DNA of 61,459 nucleotides, taken from contig JAPMOS010000178.1 in NCBI GenBank assembly GCA_027972325.1, positions 1 to 61,459 of the forward strand. Direction: 5' to 3'. Made by a program: the position numbers and the translations under genes. This document shows, piece by piece, positions 10,562 to 21,839 of this stretch. Below the pieces are notes generated by a model. The model did not search any database. It had not been told where the DNA came from and saw only the letters and a program-made list of their open reading frames with translations. The DNA comes from Paratrimastix pyriformis. Taxonomy: Eukaryota; Preaxostyla; Paratrimastigidae. How positions within the stretch are numbered: the first letter of the stretch is position 1; the number at the start of each line of letters is the position of its first letter.

Positions 10562-11733
10562 CGTCTTCGTCTTCCCCTTGGGGGTTGGCGTTGTAGTCGT
10601 TGTTGCCAGTGTCGTCATCCGAATTTATCGCCGGCAAACCATTCATCTTCGTCATCATCGGCTACCGGCACGTTCTCGGGAAGGGGCACGGATTCCGGCA
10701 CGGGTTCGGGCTCAGCCACAAGGACAGGAAGGGGCAGAGGAAGGGGCCCAGTTAAGAGGAAGTCCCAAAGGGTAGGAAGCTCGCGCGAGCAGGTGCTGGT
10801 GCGGAACTTGTGGCACTGAATCGACCAGTCATAGGTCTTCCGTTCGTCCGCGGAGAGAGAGAGGTATTCACGTTCGCAGGCCAGGAATACCTTGGGGAAC
10901 TGTTCTCCGTAGTAGTCAGTGCGCTCCAACAGGGAACGGTCACGAAGAACCCCCCTGAGGTAGAAGGGGTAAGAGCGTTCCCAGAGGACGATCTCATCGA
11001 GCCTCATCGGGCCCTCGATGGGGTGGTCGATGTCGAATGCAGCCTCGGAATCAAGGAGCAGGGTAATGAGCAAGGCTCTTGCTGACAGGCCCCTGTAGGT
11101 CTGCGACGTATCAGAACAGCGTCCGCTGGTCAAGGAAAAAGGACGCCACCGAAAGCGAGAACCATCCGGGTGAGTACCTTGTGCAACTCAACACAGATGG
11201 GAGCGGAGAAATGGTACTCAGTCAACGGCTTCAAAAAGTGAACGGGGACGATGAGGCCGGGATTCAGATGATTCGTGTTCGGGAACCAACTTGCCAGCAG
11301 CTTGGGAAGATCCGTTCGTAAAAGCCTGTCGGCTTAGGTGCACCTCGGTCTTGTCCTCCGGTTGAAAGAAGTCGTAGGTCCTGGAGGAGAGGCATGAGAA
11401 ACCCACAACACATCAGGGAAAACAGTAAACAGACCGATTGAGGAGCGGGGGAGCAGCGGACTTCGTAGCCGGGGGGGCTTGTCGTGGCATCATGCCGGGA
11501 AGGGGCTCAGGAAGGGGCTCAGGAAGGGGCTCAGGAAGGGGCTCAGGAAGGGGCTCAGGAAGGGGCTCAGGAAGGGGCTCAGGAAGGGGCTCAGGAAGGG
11601 GCTCAGGAAGGGGCTCAGGAAGGGGCTCAGGAAGGGGCTCAGGAAGGGGCTCAGGAAGGGGCTCAGGAAGGGACTCGGGAACGTCCTCGACGAGAATGAT
11701 CACCTGGCGAGACCGAGTCCGTCTGCTAAGCAT
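10562..11733 (-). CDS. Gene B: TRSxR-domain family protein with (PEPL)n repeat
   Basis: An unrecognised family with three members here. The start chosen at 11733 gives [17 protein letters not shown], which echoes the TRSGRRY start of genes A and C. Next is a long PEPL repeat, then PPLLNR and a 54-nt intron (11381-11434) that begins GTCTG and ends CCAG. Exon 2 opens [20 protein letters not shown] and continues to a conserved block with [28 protein letters not shown] and [14 protein letters not shown], ending in an acidic tail (stop near 10562 or 10615 depending on frame). The intron position and phase are identical to gene A. Parts of exon 2 are out of frame, so the gene may be decayed. No enzymatic motif is visible. 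It lies in tandem with gene A, same strand, and is followed by the terminal-type repeat. Confidence 0.55.
11496..11680. repeat. 12-bp coding minisatellite (AGGAAGGGGCTC)n
   Basis: About 15 near-perfect copies of a 12-bp unit lie inside gene B exon 1. Being a multiple of three, the unit keeps the frame and encodes PEPL on the minus strand. The copies are almost identical, so the array is recently expanded or homogenised. Confidence 0.9.
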
Positions 11734-12025
11734 GGCATGACTTGCGTGCTTCCTCTGCATTTGGCGGTTTCCATGCGGGATACTCCAGGGGTAACAGCCA
11801 CTCTTTTCAAAACCAGGAAGTTCAAAATCAGACACAAGGAAAGCACTATTTCTCACGCCATCTCTCTGTTTTGTTCCCCTTGTAGGACGAACTACGGCTG
11901 GCACACGCTCTTCTCGGTGAACGGACCCACGCTGACGGGTTCCGCACAAGATAAAAGTTATGGTCGAACAATAGATCAACGGTCTTCTCGATGCGACTAG
12001 GCTCCAGGGGTAATAGCCACTCTTT

Positions 12026-14087
12026 TCAAAAACAGGGACACATGGAAAGCGGGAAGAAGGTGGCGGAGAGATAGAGACAAAAAGTCTCGGGTTGTTTATG
12101 CGTTCCCAGTGAACTTGAAGAGACAGTCCCAATGGGCCGGAATCTCGCGGTAGCAGGTGTTGGTGCGGAACTTGTGGCACTGAATCGACCAGTCATAGGT
12201 CTTCCGTTCGTCTTCGGAGAGAGCGAGGTATTCACGTTCGCAAGCCTGGAATACCTTGGGGAACTGTTCTCCGTAGTAGTCAGTGAGTTCCAACATGGAA
12301 CGGTCATGAAAAACCTCCTTGACGTAGAAGGGAAAGTGCGTTCCCAGAGGGCAAGCTCATCCAGCCTCATGTGGCCATCGACGGCACGGTCGACGCCGAA
12401 TGCAGCCTCGGAATCCAGACACACAAGAATCATCAAGGCTCTTGAAGTCAGGAACTGGTAGGTCTTCTCGATATCAGCACTTTGACCGCAGGTCATCGAA
12501 AACAGGATTTTTCCGAAGGTGAGTCCCAACCGGTTAAGTACCTTGTGCAACTCAACACAGATGGCACCGGAGAGTCGGTACTCAGCCATGGTCTCGAAAA
12601 AATGAACAGGGACGATGAGACCGCGATTCAGATGGTTTGTGCTCGGGAACCAACTTGCAAGCAGCTTGGGAAAGATCCGTTCGTAAAATGCCTGTCGAGT
12701 GAGTTTCAACACTTCCTTTGTCTCCGATTGCCAGACGAGGTAGATCCTGGAGGAGAGGTTTTAAGGAACCCACAAGAGGTAAAACAGAAAAACAGACCGA
12801 TTGAGGGGCGGGGGGGCGGTGTTCGACGACGACAGAGGCTGATGAGGACTCGAAGTTGTGGGAGGGACTGATGACGTGGAACTCGTGGCGGTGCGGGGCG
12901 TTCTGGGAGGCACGGAAGCTCGATCCGGAGCCACTGCTGGAGGCTTTGCAGTCGTGCTCGTGGCGGTGACCGGGGCTGCACGTGGGGTTCTGGGAGGCAC
13001 GGAAGCCCGACCCGGAGCCACTGCTGGAGGCGTGGCAGTAGTGCTCGTGGCGGTGACCGGGGCTGCACGTGAGGCGGAGGACGCGACAGGGGCTGCACGT
13101 GGGGTTCTGGAAGGCACGGATGCCGGAGGCGGAGGCGTCTTGAGAGCAACGATTGAACCAGCAGCCGGCGGCGGCGGTGAACGCTGGGTTGCCAGGATCG
13201 ATGTCGGGGGAACGGGAGCGGACCTCTTGATAGCCGGGGGGGCCTGTGCTGGCGTCTTGGGCGGGATGGAGTCGGGCAGTTTCTTGGGAGGAACCCGCCC
13301 TCGGTTTCGGAGGAGGGGCAAGCGACGACGACGGAGGGGCGGTCCGGCGTTGGGCGGGCTGCTTTGAGGGCGTCGGAGGAGGGGCTGCGGTCTGCTCGGG
13401 TTCGGGGGTCAGCTCAGGTTCGGCGGGCTGCTCGGGTTCGGCGAGCTGCTCGGGTTCACCAGGGACGGACTGCTCGGCGGCTTCCGGTTCTGTGCCGGTT
13501 TGCTGTAGTTCGGACTGCGCCGGTTCGGGTTCTGAGGGTTCTGCGGGTTCGGTGGTGGTGGCCTGCACAGGGTCGGAGGTAGTCACCTCGGGTTCAGTTG
13601 TGGTGGTCTCCAAAGGTTCGATGGTGGTCTGCTCAGGCACGGGCTCGGTGGTCTGCTCTGGCACGGTGGTCTGCTCAGGCTCAGGGGTCTCCTCGGGCTC
13701 GGCGGTGGGCGGCTCGGGTAGCACGCTCGCCCGCGCATGTTCGCTGCTGGAAGAATGCTCGGCTGATGGAATGAAGACGACTGGGTGATGTTGATCGGCA
13801 TCTTGGCTGGCATGTTGGATCTCCTCTTGTTCCTGTTCGGTCGCCTCGTGTTCCTGGCTGGCGCGTTGGGTCTCCTCTTGCTCAGCTTCATCTTCGGTGA
13901 CAGTGTCCAGGCGAAGAGGCGAGGCCGGCGCTGCATCGGCGGCGGATGACTTGGGTTCAGCGCGCGCACGTTTCCTCGAATGGCCTCGCGGTTCCTCCTC
14001 CGAGGAGTCATCCCGCGAGTGACGAGGAGTCGGGTAACGGCGGCCGCTGCGCGTCTCACGAAGTTCCTGAGTGCTTTCCTTGGGCAT
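12026..14087 (-). CDS. Gene A: TRSGRRY-family protein, long Pro/Glu/Thr-rich region
   Basis: It starts [18 protein letters not shown] at 14087, followed by basic RKRAR and then acidic, Q/E- and P/E/T-rich sequence of about 200 residues, likely disordered. A Pro/Ala-rich stretch with tandem copies of [10 protein letters not shown] and [10 protein letters not shown] follows. The exon ends PPPLNR, and an intron of 51 nt (12747-12797, GTCTG...CCAG) precedes [20 protein letters not shown]. The family domain then has [55 protein letters not shown] and [16 protein letters not shown]. The frame shifts once in the Pro-rich part and once within the domain, so either decay or sequencing errors are present. 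The start sits a few bases after a CCCGCC motif shared with genes C and D. Function unknown; the N-terminal basic part could bind nucleic acid. Confidence 0.6.
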
Positions 14088-14090
14088 TTT

Positions 14091-14107
14091 GGCGGGATCA
14101 AGTGTGG
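14091..14107 (-). promoter_or_regulatory. Start-proximal motif of gene A
   Basis: The minus strand reads CACACTTGATCCCGCC just before the ATG of gene A. Genes C and D have ACACTTTTTCCCGCC and ACACTATTTCCCGC at the same place. The shared consensus is ACACTNNNTCCCGC, 4-8 nt before the start codon. It may be an initiator-type core promoter element. Confidence 0.45.
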
Positions 14108-14142
14108 CTATTACCCAAGGTTAGAGCCACTAAACCATCAAA

Positions 14143-14740
14143 TGTTTGTCGGGGGTACTAAAATCCATACCGGCGGTATGGATTTTCAATAGAAATCGAA
14201 TTTTTCGAGGTGGTGTTCCGACATCATCCCAAGTGTTTTTCGATGAAACTCATCGATTTGCATCATCAGAACCGGTATCGCGATGTTTGTCGGGGGGTAC
14301 TAAAATCCATACCGGCGGTATGGATTTTCAATAGAAATCGAATTTTTCGAGGTGGTGTTCCGACATCATCCCAAGTGTTTTTTCGATGAAACTCATCGAT
14401 TTGCATCATCAGAACCGGTATCGCGATGTTTGTCGGGGGTACTAAAATCCATACCGGCGGTATGGATTTTCAATAGAAATCGAATTTTTCGAGGTGGTGT
14501 TCTGACATCATCCCAAGTGTTTTTTCGATGAAACTCATCGATTTGCATCATCAGAACCGGTATCGCGATGTTTGTCGGGGGTACTAAAATCCATACCGGC
14601 GGTATGGATTTTCAATAGAAATCGAATTTTTCGAGGTGGTGTTCTGACATCATCCCAAGTGTTTTTTCGATGAAACTCATCGATTTGCATCATCAGAACC
14701 GGTATCGCGATGTTTGTCGGGGGTACTAAAATCCATACCG
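14143..14740. repeat. 142-bp palindromic satellite upstream of gene A
   Basis: Four units begin at 14143, 14284, 14427 and 14569, with a fifth, partial unit at 14711; periods are 141-143 bp. Each unit has the perfect-type palindrome AATCCATACCGGCGGTATGG..TT and a second, weaker one (TCGATGAAACTCATCGA). Units are more than 95% alike. The array starts about 55 bp upstream of gene A. A separate array of similar period and palindromic core lies upstream of gene C. Confidence 0.9.
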
Positions 14741-14751
14741 CCACGCTCGGA

Positions 14752-14893
14752 ATGCTCATTCTTCTTTAGTTCCGCTTCTTTCGCCCAACTCCCCCCTTTT
14801 TTCTTGGAAAACCATGCGGGTCCCCTCTTTTTCGGCGGACTATTTTGCAAAGTCTGGGTCTTGGGTCTCGCTCATTCTGGAATGCTCTCGGTT
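14752..14893. repeat. Inverted-repeat partner of 6033-6172
   Basis: Reverse complement of the dispersed repeat at 6033-6172, nearly identical. It abuts the truncated fifth satellite unit, so it probably inserted there. Related phrases (GGAATGCTCATTC) recur near 15005. Confidence 0.75.
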
Positions 14894-15174
14894 CCCCTGA
14901 AGATGACTGCAAAGAAAACTCCTGCGAGTCGGGTTCGAGGGCCCTCAATACACGGCCGGGCCACTTGAAGGAAGTTTGGTCAGTCCGCACTTCACTCATT
15001 ATCTCGGAATGCTCATTCTCCGACAGCTCGAAGTTCTCTCCCGCATCCGTTCGGGCGCACATTGGGCACTCATCGGCCATGAGCGGACGACAAAGAACCG
15101 TCAGTTCGCCTTCAGGGCATTCAACTGGAAATTCTCGCAAGGGGTACATTTTTGAACCACGGGGGAACTCGGAC

Positions 15175-15712
15175 GCACCGCGGACATGGCGCACCGCGGA
15201 CATGGCGCACCGCGAGCATGACGCACCGCGGGCAGGACGCACCGCGGGCAGCGCGCACCACCCCTCGGCGTGTGACTGACCAGGGGGTGGGGGAGTTCCG
15301 CACCTCGGGCATTGCGCCTCTCTGGCTCGGGCATTGCATCTCTCGGTCATTGCGCCTCTCGGGCATTGCGCCTCTCGGGCATTGCGCCTCTCGGTCATTG
15401 CCTCTCGGTCATTGCGCCTCTCGGGCATTGCGCCTCTCGGGCATTGCACCTCTCGGGCATTGCACCTCTCGGGCATTGCGCCTCTCGGGCATTGCACCTC
15501 TCGGACATTGCGCCTCTCGGGCATCGCACCTCTCGAGCATTGCACCTCTCGGGCATTGCGCCTCTCGGGCATTGCACCTCTCGGACATTGCACCCCTCGG
15601 GCATTGCACCCCTCGGGCATTGCGCCTCTCGGGCATCGCACCTCTCGGGCATGGCATCTCTCGGGCATCGCACCTCTCGGACATGGCATCTCTCGGGCAT
15701 TGCGCCTCTCAC
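15175..15712. repeat. Two 16-bp minisatellites
   Basis: From about 15175 to 15262, five to six units resemble CGCACCGCGGACATGG. From about 15292 to 15712, some 26 units resemble CCTCTCGGGCATTGCG. As 16 is not a multiple of three, the three frames of one strand give the same 16-residue cycle, and long open frames appear by chance on both strands. These are not taken as genes. Confidence 0.9.
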
Positions 15713-17149
15713 GCGGGCGCTGCGCATCTTGGGCATTCGGCGCGTGTTATATGGGAACGTGTGACGGAGTGCCTCTTTACAAAGTCTGGCTTCGTGGAAG
15801 AGCATTTCCCTTACTCTGGGTGCGTAGATGCGAGCGTGAGGTCATCGAAGTCGGCCTCTTCTCCTGACCCATTGAACCCACAACACCCGGCGGGAGTGGC
15901 ACTGGTACCTCCCCCACAGGGGTTCGCTGGGGACAACATCGCCCGGACAAGAGTCATGCTCACCTCGGACCCCTCCAGGAAGGCTCCCATGACCCACTGG
16001 CTGCTCAACAGCTCCCCAGATGCCCAAACCCAAGATCGTGAGCTTCCTGAACTCACACGTTGGCTCTTCTGTGGCCAGGGCGTCCATGCTGAAAGGGGCG
16101 AGTGCCCCACTTCGGCCGTGCGCACCGGGGTCGCGTTACGGGGTGCTTCACGCGGATTGGTGACGGCCTGCTCTTTTGCAAAGTCTGGATTCGCGAACAG
16201 AGCACTTCCCTTACTCTCGGACGAGCGTAGATGTGAGCGTCGGGGCAACGAACGCACGCCCGATGAGAGTGACACACTGGCTGCCGTTCCCTTTCCCCCT
16301 GGGAGGACTAAGCGCCAGCGGCCGAGGGCGCTCTGCAAATACCCCGTTCAACTCTCAGCCTGGGCCCGAGATGTAGGGCAAGCTTGACGGGAGCAAAGAG
16401 GAAAGTCCGTCGTCATCCTCTCTCCGCCCTTGTGTGGAACACCAATCGTGATCTCTGCGCACTCTCCCCCCTCCGAGTGCGTGCCCTCAGCACCCACGTA
16501 CACCTTCTAGTCCCTGCCCATCACTCCGGCTCATCCCATCCCCACCTCCGAGGGCCATGATGGGGCGGCTCCGTCCCGGGAGGGCGAGCATCCCTGTCTT
16601 GAACCCATCACGATCACTCCTGCTTGGGGTCACTCTGTCCATTCACGGGCAAGGCTGAGCACTTGTCCGCCTTGCCCACAGCCGGGTGGCATTATTCCAT
16701 AGTATTTCTGCTCCCCTGCTCGGTACTCTTCGGAGCTGTCCTGCCTGGAAAATTGGTGCTATGTACTTGAGGGGCTTGCACGTGTTCATGCCCTGGTATG
16801 TTCATGGGGTGTCTGTCTGTTCATCACCCGCACTGCTCCCCGATGTTCTCCCCGATGTTCTCTTATGAGTCTATGCTCGGGCGCCCTTCTGCCCCGGTGT
16901 GTTTGTGGACTCCGAGCACCGAGGAGGCAGGATAGCTTACACCCCCAACGGGCTATATATCGACAGGGGTATGTTTACCCACCACACATGCCTCCGCGGC
17001 CACAGTGAAGGGCGGTGCCACGCGGTGGGTCTTTACACTCATCAGCCAGTGCGACACTGTTACCCTGTGGGGGTCCTTGAGAGCGGCCTCTGTTGTGCAC
17101 TGCTTCGCGGCACAAGAGTTGGTGTTGTTCCGGAGCGGCCCTGTGTGCT

Positions 17150-17830
17150 CATCATGTCCTGGGATATGTCCTGGCACACCATCGTCTGGGGGCGGGCCTG
17201 AGGGCGCCCAACATGCCCCTTGGATGCACTCTCACACCGGCAGCATCATGACAGCACCACCACCACCACACGCACCATCAGTGTGGCGTTGCTCAGGGCG
17301 GGCCTGTGTGCTCATCATGCCTTGAATGGGTCCTGGCACACCAGGACATCTGTTTGATGCGTCTGGGGGCGGGCCGGAGTGTGCCCCACATGTCCCCTGG
17401 TGTACACTCTCACACCAACAGTATCATCAGCACAACCAGTGTGGTGACTTTTCAGGGCGGGCCTGTGTGCTCATCATGCCCTTGAATGCGTCCTGACGTC
17501 ACCAGGACAGCTGCTTGACTGCTTGAGGCGTCTCAGGGCGGGCCTGAGTGTGCCCACATGCCCTCTGGTGTACATTCTTACACCAGCAGCAGCAACACCA
17601 ACACCATCACCCAGCACCACCAGAGGGGTGTTTTTCGGGGCGGGCCTGTGTGCTCATCATGCCCTTGAATGCGTCCTGGCACACCAGGTCAGCTGCGTGG
17701 CGGTGCGTCTGGGGGCGGGCCTGTGTGCCCATATGCCTCCTGGTGTTCATTCTCACACCAGCAGCAGCATCACGCCAGCGCATTCAGACCAGAACCACCA
17801 CACCAGCACCATCAGAGTGGGGCTTTGCTG
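17150..17830. repeat. Mirror copy of the 155-175 bp tandem array
   Basis: Reverse-complement counterpart of 1050-1760. GGCGGGCCTGTGTGCTCATC recurs near 17291, 17457 and 17639. Individual units have diverged between the arms. Confidence 0.7.
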
Positions 17831-18163
17831 GGGGCAGTGTGATGCTCGATGTTGCATGCCTGCTCACGCATCGACTGATGCCTTCTTGTGTGTCGGAAGC
17901 AGTGACAGCACTCCGCACCTTTGGAGGGCGACCGCGGACACACGCGGGGGGGGGACACTGTGGAGTGTGGACGTCTCACCGGTTTGATGCTCCTTCTGGT
18001 GTGTTGTCCCTCCGGCACGCGCACTCCCAACATCAGGATGGGTATCCGTAGTCAGCCGGCTCATCGGTCGGCTGAGAGTTTTGGGCGGAGCATCCTGTTA
18101 GCCGGGTCACGTAGAGTGCAGAAGGGGGGGAAAGCTATGCCTTTGGTATGGTGTTCACTCTTT

Positions 18164-18279
18164 CTTGGTTTGGGTTTGTTTGGGGCTATCCCACGAAGGC
18201 TGTCCCTCGTTCTCCGAACTCGTGAAGGAGAATGGTGGGATAGCCGAGTAATCTCTTCCCCAAACAAACCCAAACCAAG
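18164..18279. mobile_element. 116-bp MITE-like hairpin element, second full copy
   Basis: Inverted counterpart of 631-746 at the equivalent place of the other arm, so it was present before the arms duplicated. It starts CTTGGTTTGGGTTTGTTTGG and ends CCAAACAAACCCAAACCAAG. Confidence 0.75.
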
Positions 18280-18903
18280 ACAAGTCTCCCACCCACCTCC
18301 CTGCCTGATGAGTGGCACTGGGTTTGTTTGTGGCTGCTTTCCCCGCGAAGCTTCGACTCAACGTGTACCCATGGTCGTGATGGTGGGCATTTTATCTTCG
18401 CAGCGCTATCTTCGTACGTGCTCCCTTGGCTGTACTGCTGCCTGTTCACCCACACAATCTGATTGACAAGTCAGGAGGGCGGCCTCGTGGGGGAGGCGAG
18501 TGTGGCTGTTGTTCAACCTTGTTTGGTGCCCTTTGACAACAGTGTCTGGGGTCTCGTCGGGGCCTCTTGCCCTTGAGACACCACCCTTCATTCACCCTCA
18601 TTCACCCTCGTCTGATGTGATTGGGCATTCATGGTGGGGTGAGGTGTGGTCATTCACCCCCAGCTACTTTGCTTGAACAACAGCTTATGGGTCATCCGGC
18701 TCGTTGTACTCTTGGGACACCCATCATGCACCTTCATGGCGGTGTGGGGGTGTTGTCTTCCTCCTTTTCTGTTCTGAATGGGCAACAGCTCGAGGGACTG
18801 GTGCGGGGTGTTGTCTTTCACCCCCGTTTTGTTGTGGCACAGCTGTGTGGCTTTACCGTGGTGGGCACCATGCATCCTCCACATCCAGAATGGGGGGGTC
18901 GGG

Positions 18904-19748
18904 GTTTGTCATTCATCGTCGTCTGTTCTGTTTTGACGAGTGATATTTCATCGTGGCCGTTGTGCCCGTGAACCACCCCGCTCACCCCACCACACACCTC
19001 CCTCTCACGGGAGGGATATTTGTTGAGCACCCTGAAGTGGCGATCGATACGTCACCTTTCGTGCTCTCTCTCCCTTCGGGGTTTGCGTTTTTTGGTGGGG
19101 GCTTGGGTTCTCTATACAGAACTCGACGCCTGCACGGCAAGGTTGCCTCCACCGCTTCACCGGCGCCGGTCGGCGACTGGTGACGAAGAAGCCGCGAGCA
19201 CGGGGGCGAGAACCCTCCTGGGATCTGCGAGGCAAGGTGCCTGTCGCGGCTCCGTCGTGCTCTGCGTTTTTCTCGACGCGTGCCTTTGGCCCGCGCCATG
19301 CCGGACAACGAGTCCTCTCGCTGTTTTGTCCGATCTTCTTCGTTGTTTTATTTGCGGGGTCCGACCCGTTGAGGAAGGATTCCCTATGGAGGGTGCCGAG
19401 TACGGGAAGACTCGGTACCTTCGGGGCCTTTGAAGGTTTCGCCCCTCCTTTTATTTGTGGCTTCTCTCCCACCTGTTTTTTGCTGACCGGTTACAGCGGT
19501 GCGTCGGGGTTTTCTCCAGCCTCCTCTTTCCCTGACTAGACGTGCACCCCGGGGCGGTCGCGACCCGCTTGAGGAGATGTTTGGGGTTCGCATGGTTGAT
19601 CATGAATCTCTCTTCTTCGTTTTCTTTGAAACCTTCGGGAGCTGTGACTCCCAGCTGGATTGTTTACTGCGTTGCGCGGTACTGACTCCCTTCCCACCTT
19701 ACTCTGCGTCGGTGGCTGGCGTGTCGTCGTCCGAATGGGCTTATGCTT
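18904..19748. other. No recognisable gene
   Basis: Unique-looking sequence between the right arm and a fold-back unit. A basic minus-strand open frame of 155 codons (19005-19472) has no recognisable motif, no start motif and no intron, so it was not called. Nothing else stands out. Confidence 0.5.
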
Positions 19749-19908
19749 AAAGGACGAGTCGACTGCCGGCACTGACATGACATGTCAAATTCTTTTGATA
19801 ATATTTTTGGATGTCAGTGCCGTTTTGCGTGCTTGCTGTGCAAGTGTTCTCACTCTTTCTTGGTTTGGGTTTGTTTGGGGAAGAGATTACTCGGCTATCC
19901 CACCATTC
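19749..19908. mobile_element. Fold-back unit, truncated copy
   Basis: It begins AAAGGACGAGTCGACTGCC, contains the GGCACTGACAT hairpin and runs into the second half of the MITE (GAAGAGATTACTCGGCTATC). It lacks the outer about 90 bp seen at 7105. Confidence 0.7.
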
Positions 19909-21012
19909 TCAGTTCAACACGATTTACGCAGGGCTATGGCCTGCGAAATCACGGCTGTGAATGATGATCTGGACGACGAAACCAGTGCTTTTATTGAAAA
20001 CATGCTTCTATTCTGGATGAAGATGATCCATTTCTGTGCTTTATTGACGAGCTCGACGATCATCGAGCTATCTTTGTTGCAGGAACCGGTCGGGAGATGG
20101 GAAAAGGGGGAAGTGGGAGTTCGGGGTCGACTCGGATATCTTGAGTACCGGGGAGGAGAGGGCTATCTCACAACACTGACTCTCCATAAAAAGCGGGGGT
20201 TGGAGCGGAAAACTGGAAAGTGGAGTGTGGAATGGAAGATGCATGGCGGTAAAAAATTAGATCATAGTCTAAAATTGTGCACTTTTGACAACCTAAAAAA
20301 ATGGTCTTAGCAACTGCCGGGCGGGGGGGGATTCCGATGCCCGGGGTACTTGACTCACATCCCTTTGTCGACTTTTGGGGGGGTTTGGGGTGTGTGGATA
20401 TCACCCCGGGGTCAGGTCGACGCTGGAACGACAAGTTTTTTCGTTAAGCTACCTTTCCGGTCTAATTTTTAGGCCAGGTGGTCTAAAATAGATGGCGTAA
20501 TTATTCTTGCTCCCCCGCTTCGCTGCTGATCCGAAAAATTATGGGATATCGAAAAGAAAAAAAAAACAGCTGCGTGTCTGTCCCTTCTCCCGGTTCTTTT
20601 CCAAGTCTGAATCGAAAACCTCATTTTATTTTCACCACATAGGGAGACGAGGGTGAGGGAGACGAGGGAGGATGAGGGAGGGCGATGGTAATGGGGACGA
20701 AGATGGGGGGGGGGGGGGGTGCGACGAGTTGGGGGAGGAGACGAAATTCGGTGAGGGCGATCTGTTCTTGATTCGGCTGGCGAGATGCAGAAGCCTCGGA
20801 GGCAGCTCCCCCACAGACGGTGGGGAGCGCTGGAGAAGGAGGGCTGGCTGCACGTGCAGGAGGGCTGCCGGGCTGTGCCCCCATCCCGGGACGAGGCCAA
20901 TATGGGTTGCCGATCAGAAGCCGACAGAGCAGCGAAGGATGAGGGGAAGCGGGACGAGGCCTCACGCACGGTGGAGGATGGGCAGGACACTAGGACACAA
21001 AAGGAGCTCGGG

Positions 21013-21730
21013 TCGGGTGAGGATGGGTGAGGATGAGTGAGGTGAGGATGGGTGAGGTGAGAATGGGTGAGGTGAGAATGGGTGAGGTGAGGATGGGTGA
21101 TGATGGGTGACGATGGGTGAAAGGTGGTGATGGGTGAGGTGATGGTGAGGTGAGGATGGTGATGATGGGTGAAAAATGGGTGATGGGAGAATGGGTGAGG
21201 CGAGGATGGGTGAGGGTGAGGTGAGGATGGGTGAGGGTGAGGTGAGGATGGGTGAGGGTGAGGTGAGGATGGGTGAGGATGGGTGAGCGTGAGGATGGGT
21301 GAGCGTGAGGATGGGTGAGGTGAGGATGAGTGAGGTGAGGATGGGTGAGGTGAGAATGGGTGAGGTGAGGATGGGTGAGGATGGGTGAGGTGAGGATGAA
21401 GTGAGGATGGGCGAGGTGAGGATGGGTGAGGGTGAGGTGAGGATGGGTGAGGTGAGGATGGGTGAGGTGAGGATGGATGAGGTGAGGATGGGTGAGGTGA
21501 GGGTGAGCTGAGGATGGGTGAGGGTGGGGTGAGGATGGGTGAGGTGAGGGTGAGCTGAGGATGGGTGCGGCGAGGAAGGCTGAGGCGAGGATGGGTAGGG
21601 ATGGGTGACGATGGGTGACGATGGTGAGGTGAGGATGGGGTGATGACGGGCGAGGTGAGAATGGGTGAGGTGAGGATGGGTGAGGTGAGGATGGGATGAG
21701 TGAGACGAGGATGAGGCTTGGTGAGGTGAT
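21013..21730. repeat. GATGGGTGAGGTGAG minisatellite
   Basis: About 700 bp of irregular units combining GATGGGTGAG and GTGAG. It gives long Pro/Ser/His-rich frames on the minus strand that are artefacts of the repeat. Confidence 0.9.
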
Positions 21731-21839
21731 GATGGGTGTGAGGGGCGCACGGAGGAGGATGTGCGAGGAGGGGTGAAGATCTGGAAAAGGAGACTGGAAC
21801 GAGGCGAGACGGGACCCGAAGAGCGTCTCAGAGCGCTAG

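Larger units (their letters stand above)
15757..18903. repeat. Right arm of a long inverted repeat
   Basis: Reverse complement of 1-3510 with indels. Shared landmarks include the hairpin MITE, the 155-175 bp tandem array and the block CACAGAAGAGCCAACGTGTGA. The right arm is about 350 bp shorter. The axis would lie near 9.5 kb, but the intervening 12 kb is not itself palindromic, so this is an inverted duplication with a large spacer. Confidence 0.85.

Noticed and set aside
11413-12180. Continuous 255-codon frame as the gene B protein
   Set aside because: It reads through a GTCTG...CCAG intron that gene A shares at the same position. The exon 2 frame, not the read-through, matches the family.
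14143-14740. CRISPR-like array
   Set aside because: Whole 142-bp units repeat without unique spacers, and the setting is eukaryotic.
15152-16387. 411-codon plus-strand open frame
   Set aside because: Generated by a 16-bp tandem repeat that is open in many frames and runs on into the right arm of the inverted repeat. No motif, start context or domain.
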